Positions 49,801 through 63,077 of a DNA stretch of 64,000 nt are shown one piece after another (position 1 is the stretch's first letter; the number at the start of each line of letters is the position of its first letter). The DNA lies in assembly GCF_024166365.1 (NCBI RefSeq), contig NC_064839.1, positions 17,656,878-17,720,877 on the forward strand, read 5' to 3'. Source of the stretch: Elephas maximus indicus. Its lineage: Eukaryota > Chordata > Mammalia > Proboscidea > Elephantidae. A program made the translations under genes and the position numbers. The notes below the pieces were generated by a model. That model was not told the DNA's origin. It saw nothing but the letters and a program-made list of their open reading frames with translations, and did not search any database.

Positions 49801-51880
49801 GGGTGACAGGGGAATAAGGTTAGGAAAAGAAGCCAAGCTGATAAGGTGAAAACTAAAATAAACTACTACCTTCCTGCTAAGTGACTAGCAAGTCTCAATT
49901 TGGGGGTCACTGGGAAGATACTGAAGGACCTAGTATGATCTGGACCTTGTCACCTTTGCAGAGAAGGAGGCTAGCAAAGGTTAAAACAGCTCAACACATC
50001 TAAGTTTTCTAAAGCTTGCCACACAAACCTTTTTTTTTTTTTTCTTTTGTAGGGGAGGGGTGTCGGTTCCTATGTTAATCCACCATCTATCTCCTCTGTT
50101 AAACTAGCCCTGAGTTTGGAAGATGTGGCTAGCTAGCCGCACCAGTATGTCCGAGGAAAACCTAGCTGAGGCTGTAGAAGGAATTTGTTCTGTTTGGTAC
50201 ACAGAGCTTGGCTTTTAACAATCTCAGAAAACAACAACAACAACAAACTATTGGTCTCCCTGTTTCTTCGCCAGGTTCCCAGGAAGCTCTCCACGTTAAA
50301 AACATGGGTTTCTGCCTTCTAAAGGACTTTGGCTGGTAAAGTTGAAAGAAGCAAGATGAAGCCCCCAAAGAATAACTATAAATTGGCATTTGTGTTCATA
50401 AATCATAGGAGAAAGTTGATGTAAAATAAAACACAAAACGTTCAGTCTCACAAATTCACTCTTAGGCTCTCTATCTCTTGCCCAGCTAGACTTGGCTGGT
50501 TTGTTTGTTTGTTTTCGACATTTCGAGGAAGTATGAGCAGCCCGAAGCAAATCCCCCAAAACATTTCACATTTTCTCATCCAGAATCTTCCATTATGCCA
50601 CAAACTTAAAATAGGCCTGCTTACACATGAATTCTTTCTGACAGCCTTATCTTGCAGGTGTCGGTTTTTCAAAAAAAGCAATTAATTGTAGTTCTCTCTA
50701 ACCTTTTGGGCCCAGAAATCAATGTGTTGCCATTAAGCCGCTCACAATGAGTAAATTACTTTGATAAATAATAGAATTTCATTATTAATATAAATAAGAG
50801 GAATTTTTATGATTCTTTATATGACAAAGTCAATGTTTTATCTGCAATTCATGATGTTTTTATTTTTCTTCCAATATGATCTTTTCCTTGAAAAAGCTAA
50901 GCACCAAAATACTTTCTTAATAAATGAACGGAGTCTGGATAGGCCAGGAAACTTCAAAACACCACCAAAGGAAGAAAACCCCAACATACACCCATACAAA
51001 GCACTGAAATCCAAATCCCTAGTAGAGAGCAGACATATAAAAACACTAAATCATTCACCATCCCTTTTCCTCAAAATTACTTATCTGGGTATACAATCTT
51101 CCCAATGGCAGTCATTTTTCTATGAATAATTTGAGACTTGTTGAATATCATTTAGGAGACAAGTCATATTTGCCATAATTCTGGTTTCAGAAAAATCTCC
51201 AAGTTTATTTTGGGGCATTTTTGGGATTACAGCTGCACTGAAATAGGATTAGAATATCAACATCATAAGATTGACCAGACAATCTTGTTTTCTTGAACCT
51301 GTTGCGATGAAGTTATCGGTGTGGCCGTTCAGCATGGCTTGAGTTTTTTGGGAGGCACACAAACACTCAAACACACACAAACATACATGAACAACCACAG
51401 CGCACCAGTTCCTCCAAGGCTTCTGTTACTGAGGTCTACAACTTTTCCAGATCCCATTCTAGGTAAAAGTCACCCAATTTGAGGTGCTGGCAGATGCAAA
51501 GAGCATCAACCAGATTTAATTCCGTATGTTTAACTTCACTGTCGTATTTTAAGGCCATCTCCAGACATAAGGAAAAAAAAAAAATAGCCAAACTGTTTAA
51601 ACAGGCTTTTCGTTGAAACTGTTTGAAAATTCAAGAACCTTTATATATATTAGAAAAAGACAAACCAGAAAACACTCCTTGAGATGTGTGGATGTGGGGC
51701 GGTGGCTGAATTCAAGGCAAAAAAGGTGACTTTTTAAAGGCATCTTGGAGTTATGTCATGAACTCTCAATTCCATTTATCCCACAAATATTCCCAAATAA
51801 AAAGGGCTGGGATGTGGAAGAGAAAAAAAGGCCCTCCTGTAAATCTGGCACTGGGAAGGATTAGTTGTGTACCAGTATTT
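46900..51880. other. AT-rich, transposon-poor middle of SALL1 intron 1
   Basis: About 5 kb lacking recognisable SINE, LTR or RTE copies. Several parts read like conserved non-coding DNA, for example 50590-50860, where TTAATTGTAG, GTAAATTACTTTG and ATTATTAATATAAATA occur. No reading frame here looks like a real exon. Enhancer function is inference. Confidence 0.4.
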
Positions 51881-51892
51881 CTGCAACAAAAT

Positions 51893-52095
51893 GAGCCCCG
51901 GTGGTGTAATGGCTGCAAACGGAAACGTTAGCTGTTCGAACCCACACAGCCACAGAAGCTCTGCGGAGAAAGACCTGGCGATTTCCCCAGTAAAGATTAC
52001 AGGCTAGAAAACCCTTCGGGGCCGTTTTACTCTGTCACACGGGGTCGCTCTGAGTCGAAAATCAGACTTCACAGAACCCAACAACAACAGCTACT
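51893..52095 (+). mobile_element. AfroSINE-type SINE in SALL1 intron 1
   Basis: Starts GAGCCCCGGTGGTGTAATGG, carries the CTGTCACACGGGGTCGCTCTGAG 3' module and ends CCCAACAACAACAG. It is antisense to SALL1 and is the only obvious AfroSINE between 34.87 and 61.71 kb. Confidence 0.85.
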
Positions 52096-54412
52096 TTATT
52101 ACACCACACTGAATCCTGTAACCCTATTACAAAATCTACCCTCTAGGCAACTTCTCCCAAACTTATTGTTCAACCATGTAAAAACAGTCATAACCTAAAT
52201 CATTACTACTGAAGAAAGAGAGGAGGGTGTGGGGAGAGGTGAGAGCAGGGGGTGGGGAGGAAAGTGTTTCCTACGGTGCCCCTAACAGTTTACTACCTCA
52301 CAGGACAATGAACTAGCTTTTAGGGATGAAAAGAGAAGGCAAAAGAAAGAGAATGAAATTAAAAGGAAGGAAAACAGAAAAAGAAAGGAAACTTCGGTTA
52401 CTTAATTAACTTACCTCAAAGCTCAAATAAACTAAAAAAATAATAGTACTAATAAATAATAATGGTAAGAGGCAGTGAACCGCTTTTATGCTATTCCTTT
52501 ATGAGAAGCCTTAACTATTAAAAATTCCTGATTCAGGAGGCCAGAGAGGAAAGGCAAAGATCTAGCAAGGCTCGTTTCTCCGCGCAGCCCGGGACTTTTT
52601 TTTTTTTTTTTTTGCAAAGCGAATAAAATTAGTACACATTTACCAAAAAGAAAAAAATCAATCTCTTTTCTCCCGTTTGGTTTTTCCGTATACAAATTGT
52701 GCACGATGACAGTATTTTGGTGCGGAAGGGCTCACCAGAAACTTCAGGCAAGATGGGTGTGGGGGCGAGAAGCAGAAGAAACCAGCTGATAATACCCGGA
52801 AAAATACTCGCAGTAGTCGCAACGGCCTGGGTTCATTTCACCTCGATTTACCCCGCGTACCCGGTTTTGTCTAGGAGTGGAAAGCGGGGTTCACGGTGGC
52901 TCTTCTCAGCGGACTGAGAAATTGCAGAGGCTCTCGGTAAGGCTTGAAAAGCTTTGAGAAGGAACTTGGGGGGCAAATATCATAAACAATTTCCTGAATC
53001 GGTCTCAGGGCCCTTCATCTCTTACACCCCCCACGCCAGGCATCTCCTTCCCCTACAGTGGGGTAAAGGGAGTAGGGATCCCTTCGCTTCGCTGTCTGGG
53101 TTCTGCGCCGGCCCCTGCGTCCCAGCTCCACCGAGAGGCAGGCCTCTGGGGAAGGATCCTCCGGACACTGGGGCCCGGCCGGCCTCGGAGTCTGGTGCAG
53201 AGATGCCGATCTAGGGTCGCGCTTCTGAGCCCCGTCGGGGTCCAGCTCCCTCCCCAATGCCCCAAAATACTGCCCAGTAAACGTGAGCATCCTGGGAGGC
53301 ATCCCGAGGCGTGGAACCCCAGTCGGGGTTGCCATTCGTCCTTCTGGCAGCCGGGAAGCGAACACCGTGCCGGGATGAGCCGGGGAACCGAGCCCGGGCG
53401 CCGTTCCATCGCCTCGGGCTTCGGGCCTAGGAGCCGTGAGGCTCCTAAAATGAAACACGTTAGGAACAAGGACGGATTCGAGATGTCCTCCCTCGGTACC
53501 CCATATTCCCTGCCCGGACCTCTCCCACTCTGGGCCGTAGGTCCCGAACACAAACTTTCTTCTGGGCTTGTCCACTCCCTTCGGGGTCCCGCAGTGGGCG
53601 CCTCCACCGGAGAAAGCGAGTGCCTCGGTTTCAGGGGATTCTCCTCCGGCTGGATAGCCCCAACCCTGAAAAATCACCCTCCCGACTCCCTCCCCGACCC
53701 ATCTGCAAGTGCGAGGTTCCCAGCCGGCGCAAGCCGAGTCTAAAGATTCCTTGGGGGCGGGGGTGCACGTGTTAGGAGAAAAGAAGCCAGCATAAACTTG
53801 GGTAGCCGAACCCCGACACCTTCCCCGTCCGCCTTCGCTCTGTTTTGGGAGTAACCAGCAGCAAAAAGCAACCTCCACCCCAGCCGCGACCCCAGCGCGT
53901 CAGGCGCGGGGCGCCCAGACACAGGTCCCACCTTCTGGCAGCTTTGCACCCCAAAGCCACTCCATTCCGCGGCGCGGGCCGAAGTGGAGTTTGAGCTGGG
54001 GGGGCGGTGCAGGGAGCTCCCCGCAAGCTCGGAGTTCAGCCCCGAGCACCAAGTAAACTTCCTCCCCGCTAGCAGAAGGGCCAGGGGCGGCGGCGGACAG
54101 CCGTGGGGCCCGGGCGCGGCACGGAGAGAGCGGGGGCCCCGGGCGGCGGGCGCCGACAGCCTCTCCCCGCACCCGAGCCCCGCCGGACGCCGAGGCCCCG
54201 GCTGCAGCTGGAGCGCCTCCCGGGCTCCTCGCCCCGGAAAAGCCGGGACGGAGGAGAAAGGCCGGCATGCTCTCCCTCCTCCCAACAGGAGAACCCAACA
54301 ACTCCGGAAAGATCCTGCGGGGAGGAGTGTTTGCTTTCCCCGGGGCAGGGGGGAAGCCAAGCAAAGGCAAATTGAAAATGAGAAAGAAAAAGAAAAAAAA
54401 ATGCCGAGGCTA

Positions 54413-54875
<463 letters not shown>

Positions 54876-57459
54876 TCAAACCCGCTCGCCTTAATCAATT
54901 AGTTCGTGATTTGCTGCAGACCCCTGTCTCTCCGAGCGCTGGCCCAATAAGCCGGCCGCGGGGCTGGCTCTGCACGCCGCGCCGCCCGAGACTGGGTTAA
55001 CCCTCTTCGCCACCGCCCGGGACTCCGCGGCCCGGCCGCCGGGGGCCTGCCTCCTCGCCACTGCGCGCCGGGCGCCGGGGCCCGGCGCCCCCTCCCGTCC
55101 TCCCGCCCTCGCCCGGCCCCCCCCATTCCGGGCTGGGCCGACCCAAATTAGCATGCCCTCCCCGGAATTAAGCCGCTCCGGTGGGGGTGGGGCCGGGAGG
55201 CGGAGGCTGGGAACCGAGGCTGCGGGCGCTCAGCGAACTTCCCAACTCCGGCGCACGGCGCGCTGGCCCGCTGGGGGAGGGAGTCCCGTGGCGGGACTGG
55301 GGGGGAGGGCGGCCCGTTTCGTGAGTGTTTCTTCGTTTAAGAGCCACCAGAAAGCAGCCCACTCCCACCTCCATAAAAAAAATAAGCGAGTGGGGAAGAG
55401 CCGGCCCCACGCCGGTCCGCCTCCCGCCCGCGGCCCGGCCTCCCTCCCTCTCGCCGCCTGGCTTGGCGCTCCTTCGCCCCGAGTTCTCCATCCCATGGAT
55501 CCCGGGCTCGCGGGGGCGCGGAGAAGAGGATCGAGGAAAGGTTTGGGAACGTGATGGGTTTGGGGATCTTTTTCCGGGGAGCAGGTCTCCCGCCACCCCC
55601 ACCCCCGCTCAAAGGCTCCCGATTCTCCTGCCTCTCGCTTGCTCCTTCGCTCCCTTTCTCTACCTCGGACATTCCCAGGACAATTAGGGCTGAAGTTTTC
55701 GGGAGAAGCGGCCCCCAAGCCCGTGGGATAAGGGGGCGGCCCAGCTCCGCCCAGGACCCCTCCCGAGCCTGCCCCCCCGGCCGCCCGGGTTGGCTACAGG
55801 GCGCGTCACTCCGCGGGGAGGCGGTGGCGGCGGTGGCGCCGTCGGGCCCGGGGCGGGCGGAGAGCAGGGACCGGCCTGGGCTCCGAGTTCAGCTCCGGTT
55901 GGGGGAGGGGAGGGACCGCCGAATACCCTGCGAGCTGCAGCCCGCCCCCGGCCTCGGAAAGCAGGTCCCGGCCCGGCCCTGGGCAAAACCAGTCCTCGGG
56001 ACCCCTGGGCACCCTGTCCTGGTGGGGGTTGAGAGGGTTGCACCCTAGCCTCCGGGCGACGGTGTGGCTGCTCCAAGCTGGGACTGAGAGTGTCCCAGCC
56101 TGCAGCTGCCTGGACGCTCGGGAGCTCGCCTCCACTTCTCCGGCACTTGCCGAGCGCGGCGCCCAAACTTTTCGCTCTATCTCCATCACCCAGGGCTGGG
56201 ATGCAGCCTCCCTACCTGCGCCCCAGAGCCGGGCTCCCGAGCCCCCACTTCCTCCGCCAAGCTCGGGCGCCCGCGAACCTGGGCTCGGTTCCCGGCCCAG
56301 CCCAGCTCTTCCCCCTCGCGCCTCGGTGTCTCCTCGCTCCAAGGTGCCCGAAGTCCTGCGCCCGAAGGACAAACTAAACTTTGGCTGAGGGAGGAGGGGG
56401 TGCAGATACACAATCCTGCCCTATCTCGCGATCGGGGAAGGAGAGGGCTCGTAAGGACGCCCCAATCGGGGAGCGCCTTCGAGTCTCAATAGTGCCACAG
56501 CCGGTTCGTGCGAAATGGGCACCGAGCTCCCGAGCCGAGCTTCGGGTACTCCAGACCCTTGGTGAACCGCGCTCCCTCAGAGACCCTTTTCTCTTTCTCT
56601 CAGCATCTTAGGTCTTTTTAAAATCTAAGTCTTTTGTGTGCGGGTGAATGTTTCTGTCTTCCTCCCGCCGACTTTATTTTTTCTGGGCGTAACTTCTCTC
56701 GTCTTTCTTCCTGTCCGCCCTTTCTTCTTTCGCCTTTTAGTTTTCTTCTCCTCTGCCCTCGCTCGGTCCCTGACATCATCCTCACTCCCACTCCGCCTCA
56801 CTCTCCCTTTCTCCCCAGGTCTTGTTGGGTACAGTAGATTTTGATAAAAAGACAAACGAAGCTATCAGTGGGGCTGATGTTGAAGAATGAAGATAATAAT
56901 GTTTCCATAGGTGGTGCTTCAAATGCCATTATTTCTCACTGAATATTTAAAGAGATCCCTCGGCAAAGATGGATCTGCGCACTCCTGGGGTGTGAGCCGC
57001 TCGCTTTCCCCAGACCTCCGGGAACGCAAGCAGCAGCACCAGTCAATCTCGCACCGAACCCTCCACCCCGCAAACAGACGCCCTCGCAAACACGCCAGCC
57101 CGCACTGTTCTGGGTTCACAAACGCGTCCGTGTGCACGTGCACACTCGCTTCCCCGAACATGCCCGCTTTTGGAGACACCCGCAGCCGTCTCTCACAATC
57201 TTCTTGAAAGTCTGGGCCTCCGGAGCACCGCGTGCTACCGGGAAATGAGCCGAGCTGGCGATCCCGCAAACCCTTCTTCCCGGTCGGCACCGCGGACGCG
57301 AGGAGCAGCTCCCGGGAATAGCGTCACACGTGTTCCTTGCTTGCTCTGTGTGTGATAAAGATTTTTTTCACCAAAAAAGCTCCCCCCCCCACAAATATAC
57401 CAAAACAACCAACCAAACGAAATGCGCACGCAAAAGCAGCTCCGCGATGTCTAATTAAA

Positions 57460-57860
57460 AATGGACGAGAGGAGACGAATTAATTGGGGGGGGATCCAAA
57501 CTTTAATAACTTTTTTCGTTCTTTTGCGTCCTCGACGGCGTAGAGGCGGGCGTCTTGCTCTGCACGCGGCGTCCCCCGCTAATTTCTTGTTTGTTTTCTT
57601 TCCCTCGGTGGCCCGGCGAGAGGAGAGGGGAGGTGGAGGGGGGGAAGGGAGGAGGGGGATGGTCGAAATGGCGGGGAGAAGAGAATTGGTCTTTATTGTT
57701 GATGGCAATACATCAATTACCGGCCATTGTCTCGGGCCGAAGTTCCGTGGTTCGCTGACGCGGGCGCCGCAGTGTCAGGGAACGGCCGAGGCTCCGCGTG
57801 CCGCGACGCAAATAAATAAATAAATAAACACAGAGACAGAGTGGGGGTTAATTTTTATTT
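57460..57860. promoter_or_regulatory. Candidate upstream regulatory element with inverted repeat
   Basis: About 2.8-3.2 kb upstream of the SALL1 start, AT-rich islands alternate with CpG-rich DNA. At 57699-57716 TTGATG and CATCAA form a perfect inverted repeat with a 6-bp spacer, preceded by TTTATTGTT (SOX/FOX-like). An (AAAT)n run follows at 57812-57830. Conservation is inferred from appearance only. Confidence 0.35.
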
Positions 57861-58689
57861 TTAAGCCAGTCGGAGAAGGCGGCCAGTGCGAGTGAGATGT
57901 CCCAGCTGGAGCCCATGCCCACGTCTTGCTTAGCCAGGAAACCTGTGCGCTCTACAAGGGGTCGCGCTATCCCAGCCCTGGGTGGGGACAGCTCCTGGGA
58001 GAATCGAGGTGACGAGGCTTGGGTTTGCCGTTCCTCGAGAGGACCTGCCACTTAGGGGCTGACCCGCGATGGGAAAAGTGGGTGGCCTGAAGTGAGGCAG
58101 TGGCTGTGCCAGGGTCGTGACCTCTTGGGCGGAGAGGGACCGCACCCGGGGGGAAGCGCTTGGCCAGTTCTGCAAACTCCCTTCTTGGGGGCTTGATGTC
58201 TGTGTTTCTACCAGTACCTCCCCTCAGTATTCCCAAGAGCTAGAGCGTCCTTGGTGAGTTGGCGGGGCCGAAGGGCTGTGCCTGAAGGCCTTGGGCCACA
58301 ACTCCAATCTCAGCGAAGGGCTTCTGGGCCTCTTAGCTCCATTCCCGATCCTGGGAAGGGCAGGGGGTGTTGAGGCTTCCCATTCCGAGGCCTGGTTCTT
58401 CTTGCTGCAAAAGTATCTTATTCTGGGCCAGTTTGACCTCGGGTCTGGAAAGGGGCGTGGGATGAGGCCTTGCCTGAGTCCAGACCCTCTTTCCTGTTCC
58501 GCCTGCGCGGGCTGGGCACCGTCCCCTGGAACTGGAGGACGCCCCCAGCGCTTGGCCTGCGCCCCTGCTTCCTCACGCGTCCTCCCCAGGCCTGGCTGGA
58601 CCTCGGCCGAGTCTAGGAGGGCAGTAGAGGAGGTTTCGTTTTCTTACGCCAGGCAAAAAGCGGCGAAAAGGCGGTAGCGGCGCCCCGGG

Positions 58690-58745
58690 GGCGGGGGAGG
58701 AGGCGCATCGATGGTATCAGCATTATTGATGGGGAAACGTTCGGG
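58690..58745. promoter_or_regulatory. Small AT-rich motif cluster in upstream CpG domain
   Basis: ATCGATGGTATCAGC followed by ATTATTGATGGGG interrupts very GC-rich sequence. It resembles the TTGATGG half-site at 57.70 kb. Binding is speculative. Confidence 0.25.
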
Positions 58746-59469
58746 GCTGGAGCCCGGAGATCAGGTTCCCAGTCCCTCCCCTCCCCGGGAGGTGGGTGGG
58801 ACGGAGCGGATGGTGAGAGGTGTGCGCGGGTGTGTGTGTGCGTGTGCGTGTTGGGACGGGGGCACCTGAAGGCATCCGCGTGAACCACCCAGAGTTTATT
58901 TGTATTTTTCTTGTCTGACAGCGGGGGTGCGGGGGTGGAGGGGTTGAGGCGGCTTGCACCCCAGCCCTGACGGCTCTCTCCTAGGGTTGGGGCTAGCGTG
59001 GTGAGAGGAGGGGGCAAGAAAAATGACATAAAGCAAAGACGAAGTTTGGAGCCCCGGGACACTTTCCCCGGAGTTTCAGAAACTCCTTCCTCATCCGAAC
59101 TGCTGTGGTACAGAGCCTCATCTCTCACCGGCCGCTGGAGCGGCTTCGAATCCGAGGCCTCGGGGAGCAGGCTCGGCTGGGTGCCCCCGCCCGTGGACTC
59201 TGGCCGAGTCAACGTTGCGCACCCTGGGCACGCTCCTCTCCTGCGCCAAGCCCGGACCGCGAAAAGGCGCACTTTCTGGGGGAACTCCTGCCGCCCACGG
59301 CTAAGGGCTATCTCCAGACCGGCGCCGGGCGCAGCGCGAGGACCAGGCGCCCCGGCGCCGGCTCCGGCGGGAAATTCAGCCGTGGCGAGCGGAGGGCGGG
59401 CTTGGTAACTACTCGCACGCACCCCAGCCGAGGTTCACACGCTGCCTGCCCGCGGCAAACTTTGCCTTT

Positions 59470-61320
59470 CTTCCCTCGCAGGGCCATCCCCTCGCCGGCA
59501 TTTAGAAATGACTTCTCGGGCGACTGCAAGTGCCTGCAACTTTTACTTTCAGTCCACATTAGGCATGAATTGCACTGATATTCACTGCGTCCCGCATGCA
59601 GCAGTGCCTCGCTAAGGGGTCTCTGGGTATAAAATTCCTCCCAAAGGAAATGTCCCGAGGTAAAGAAAGTGGAAAAGACTAATCGAATTTATAAAAAGAA
59701 AGCCTTTGCTTCCTTTTGGTTAAAATCCCCTTGCGGTTTTCTAACCGTGGAAGAAAAAATCATCACCATCCAATCGACTGTAGCTAATTCCTGTGGCAGG
59801 ATGTTCAGACAAGCCAGCAGGGCTCAAAGATTACCATCTGTGAGCTCAAGGAGGAGGACCTCAGTAGGACCAGTGGCTAGCGATTGGTATTTTGTACGTG
59901 TTCCATTGGGAATAGATGCGAGGCTCCCTGTCTTCTGGGTGTGTGCATTTGGAGGTGACTGGAAACTCATTTTCACTCCTAAAGGTGGTCTTCTTAAGAC
60001 CTCCCTGTAGGACCCCGAGATGAACTAACTCAGCAAATTTCTTGCAACAAGCTTTAAAATATATATATGTTCTGCCATGTTCTCCAGCAAAACATCCATT
60101 TTTAAACCAGGTGACAAGTTCTCAGAGATGTGCATCTTGGTTTTTTCAAAGCTGTGTGCAGTGAAACTTTGCCCCACCAATGGGTTCTTCCTGGTCAGCT
60201 TGCAGGGAGGAATGCAACTTTTGGTAGAAATCAAAGGGCAGGGTCTGGATTTGGCACTTGCTGGCCTGGCCCTGCCGGCCACACTGCCTGCCGGTCACAT
60301 TTACAAAAGCAGCTCTAGGGTTGGGGGTAATCCCCACAAGTCTCAGCTGAGTGATGACCGTCATAGGGAGTGTTTCTCTGGGTTTCTTTATACCCACTCC
60401 TGAGGACGGCATGTTTTTCTGACGAAGAAAGGTGTTTTTCTTGGACTACAGCTTGAGTCAGAGTTGTAGTTTTACCCCACTCCTACAGTAAACTTCGGTT
60501 CATCAGGCCTGTGCAGTCATTTCCGTCCAAACCTGCATCCTTGTCCTTTCAGCCCCACATGCACAGTAAGAAGGGGGGGTGGGGAGAATAGGGGGATAAC
60601 CCACCTATCTCTTTTCCTTATTTCTCCTTCCCCAGCTTGACTTTCTTAATTATTGCACTATAATTTATTTTTCTCGATTGCCATCTTCATCTCTTCAGCC
60701 GTAGTAACCACGCTGCTCTCTCCATCTTAACATCCAGTTTAACAGGGAGTTTTAAATGTAAGAGACTAACATTTCCCGCTTTCAAACCAGTGTCTCTCTG
60801 CTTTCTTTGTGCCTTCTCAAAACGGAAGCAGTTGTCTTTTAAAGTTATACTTCTGAAAAGATCATTTTCCCCTTCCATCCTCCTCCAAAACCCACATTTA
60901 TGTCAGGAACCACTCCAACTTTTTCTTCCTCTTGAAGTTGCTAAATTCTCATTCTGAGTTCTCATTCTGTCCTGGCCACCACTCTTTCATCCTGGGTCCT
61001 CCCCTCTCTCCCCAGAGTCTTTGACACGTTTCTGGTAAACTCCATTCCCTGAGAGGGCCTACTCAGAACTCAGCTGCGGGCTTTGCTCAGCTGTATGCAC
61101 TGCCCCAGGACTGAGACCATGGAGATGCCAGGAAATCTGTCCTTCTCCAACCAAAACAAGATGGTTTGGGGAGAGTTGGAGCGGAACGCACATTTTCCAG
61201 GTTTGTTTTAGTTTTCTCTTTCTGTCTTAGACCCCCACAGCACCTCCAGTTTGGGAGAAAACAAGCTCTATTATCGCAACCTTTCTTAACAAGCCTCTGT
61301 GGAACTCAAGTCTTTGCAAT
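59470..61320. other. Upstream flank, repeat-poor, no gene seen
   Basis: Sequence without recognised recent transposons and without a credible gene. The first 400 bases (59480-59880) are moderately AT-rich with TAAT/ATTA cores and could be conserved. G-rich and pyrimidine tracts occur near 60571-60595 and 60600-60640. Confidence 0.5.
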
Positions 61321-61975
61321 GAACCAGCTTATTCCACATGTCCTGATGGGGGTTGAGAGTGTGGGCTGCGTTAGGCTACTTGGGTTCACATTCTGGCTCT
61401 GTCACTTCCCAGTGTATTGGAAACACAGCCCTTGGTTTGCACCTAAGCAACCGATGGCATTGATTGCTTTATCACTGCCCTCGGTCTCCTGCTCCATAAA
61501 ATACAACTAATGGAGAGGAAGCATAGTACTTAAGAGCATCTAGCAAAAAACCAGCTTTGCCTCCTACTGGCAGTGTGACCTCCAAATGCCTCCAATGAAC
61601 GGCTTCTTCACCTGTTAAAAGGAGATAATGATAGTCCTTACTTCATTGGGCTGTTAAGGGTTGAAAGAGTTAATACGTATGAAGAATTTAGAATAGTGGC
61701 CGGCATATAATTAGCAGGAGCCCTGGTGGCACAGTGGTTAAGTGCTCAGCTGCTAACTGAAAGGTTGGCAGTTCGAACCCACCCAGTGGCACTGCAGGAG
61801 AAAGACCTGGTGATCTGCTCCTATAAAGATTGCAGCCTACGAAACCCTATGAAGCAGGAATTGACTCACCAGTACCCAACGATAACATATAATTAGCACA
61901 ATATAAATCTTAACTATTATTGTTACTACCTCACAGGGTTGTTATGAGGATCAAATGATATAGCTAAAATATCAT
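61321..61975 (+). mobile_element. Two MIR copies, the second split by an AfroSINE
   Basis: MIR-like 61330-61400 (GGGTTCACATTCTGGCTCTG) and 61530-61716 (TCTTCACCTGTTAAAAGGAG). The second continues after the SINE at 61886-61975 (CTCACAGGGTTGTTATGAGG). Confidence 0.7.
61717..61885 (+). mobile_element. AfroSINE with intact target-site duplication
   Basis: GGAGCCCTGGTGGCACAGTG start and a CAGTACCCAACGATAA tail. The 13-bp direct repeat CATATAATTAGCA flanks it (61704-61716, 61886-61898). Confidence 0.95.
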
Positions 61976-62150
61976 TCTTCATCCGTCCATCCTTCCATCA
62001 TCCATTCATCCACCCACCACCCACCCTCCCACCCACCCACCCATCCATTCATCCACCCACCACCCACCCTCCCACCCACCCACCCATCCACCCATCTACC
62101 CATCCATCCGTCTATCCGTCCACCCACCCATCCATCCACCCATCATCTAT
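61976..62150. repeat. (CATC/CACC)n repeat with a 43-bp higher-order unit
   Basis: Tetranucleotide-derived array. The 43-bp block beginning CCATTCATCCACCCACCACC at 62002 recurs at 62045. Confidence 0.92.
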
Positions 62151-62155
62151 TTGTG

Positions 62156-62255
62156 TAGCTACTCACTGTAGAGTAATATGCTAGGCATGGAGGATACAAC
62201 TGTGAAACACACACTGTAGCTCCTTTCCTTGCTTACAGGCAATTAATCCATCAAA
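62156..62255 (-). mobile_element. L2 LINE fragment
   Basis: TATGCTAGGCATGGAGGATAC and CTGTAGCTCCTTTCCTTGC, in the order of antisense L2. Confidence 0.5.
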
Positions 62256-62925
62256 GAGATTCTTTTCTGGGACTGTGTTACTGCCTGGCTCAGTGTTGGG
62301 GGAAGGGGAAAGGCATAGGAGCAGAGATAAAAGCAGAGCTTCATCTTAGGGAATTGCTAGTATTCTCATGGCTAGTCCAAATAACAAAGGGACTTGAGAC
62401 TAGAGCAGTTTGTGTGTGAGTCAAAGCCCAATTGTGCAGGGTGTCATTTGGGTCAGGGCAGACCATCTTCATGCTTCTGGAAGGTTCATGAGCAATGGTA
62501 GACTTGGAGGTGGCCTGCTGCTCAGGTACCAGCCTGCATTTCTCTGGTTATTTTATTTGGCTTACATATATATATATTTTCTTCTAAACATGGACATTTC
62601 ATTCCTTGATGTTTTATAAAATGTATTGATTTTACTTCCTAAAAACATTTAGGCAGCTGCATCTTGATGAGGCTAAATAGTAACATTAATACGGAAATTA
62701 GGTTTAAAAAAATAGTATATCAGGTAATTCACAGAGAGCAGGGCTTGCATTTTAACTTACGCAAATTACGTGAGAAAAGTTGCTTCTAAATCTTGAGAGA
62801 AGCTATGTAAGTCAGTCTCTTACCATATCTTCAGGAAACAGCCCCCTCCCCCTTTTAACTAACATTTTACTGTGTTTTCAGTAATGGTTTACATAGCAGT
62901 TTAGATTCCGTTTCAACAGTTTCTG
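62256..62925. other. Intergenic, nothing recognised
   Basis: AT-rich; (TA)n near 62564-62578. No gene seen. Confidence 0.45.
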
Positions 62926-63077
62926 GAGCCCTGATGGTGCAGTGGTTAAGTGTCGGGCTGCTAACCAAAGGCCAGCAGTTTGAATCCACCAGCTGTTCCT
63001 TGGAAACCCCGTGGGGCAGTTCTATCCAGACCTACAGGGTAGCTATGACTCGATGGCAATGGATTTGGGTTTTTTCC
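62926..63077 (+). mobile_element. AfroSINE
   Basis: GGAGCCCTGATGGTGCAGTG start and a short GTAGCTATGACTCGATGGC end module. Confidence 0.93.

Noticed and set aside
53015-53878. 287-codon minus-strand open frame in SALL1 intron 1
   Set aside because: GC-rich composition artefact; no recognised domain and no link to SALL1 splice sites.
58613-59422. 269-codon minus-strand open frame upstream of SALL1
   Set aside because: Low-complexity Pro/His/Thr-rich reading of GC-rich DNA with no family match; overlapping frames on both strands are equally long.
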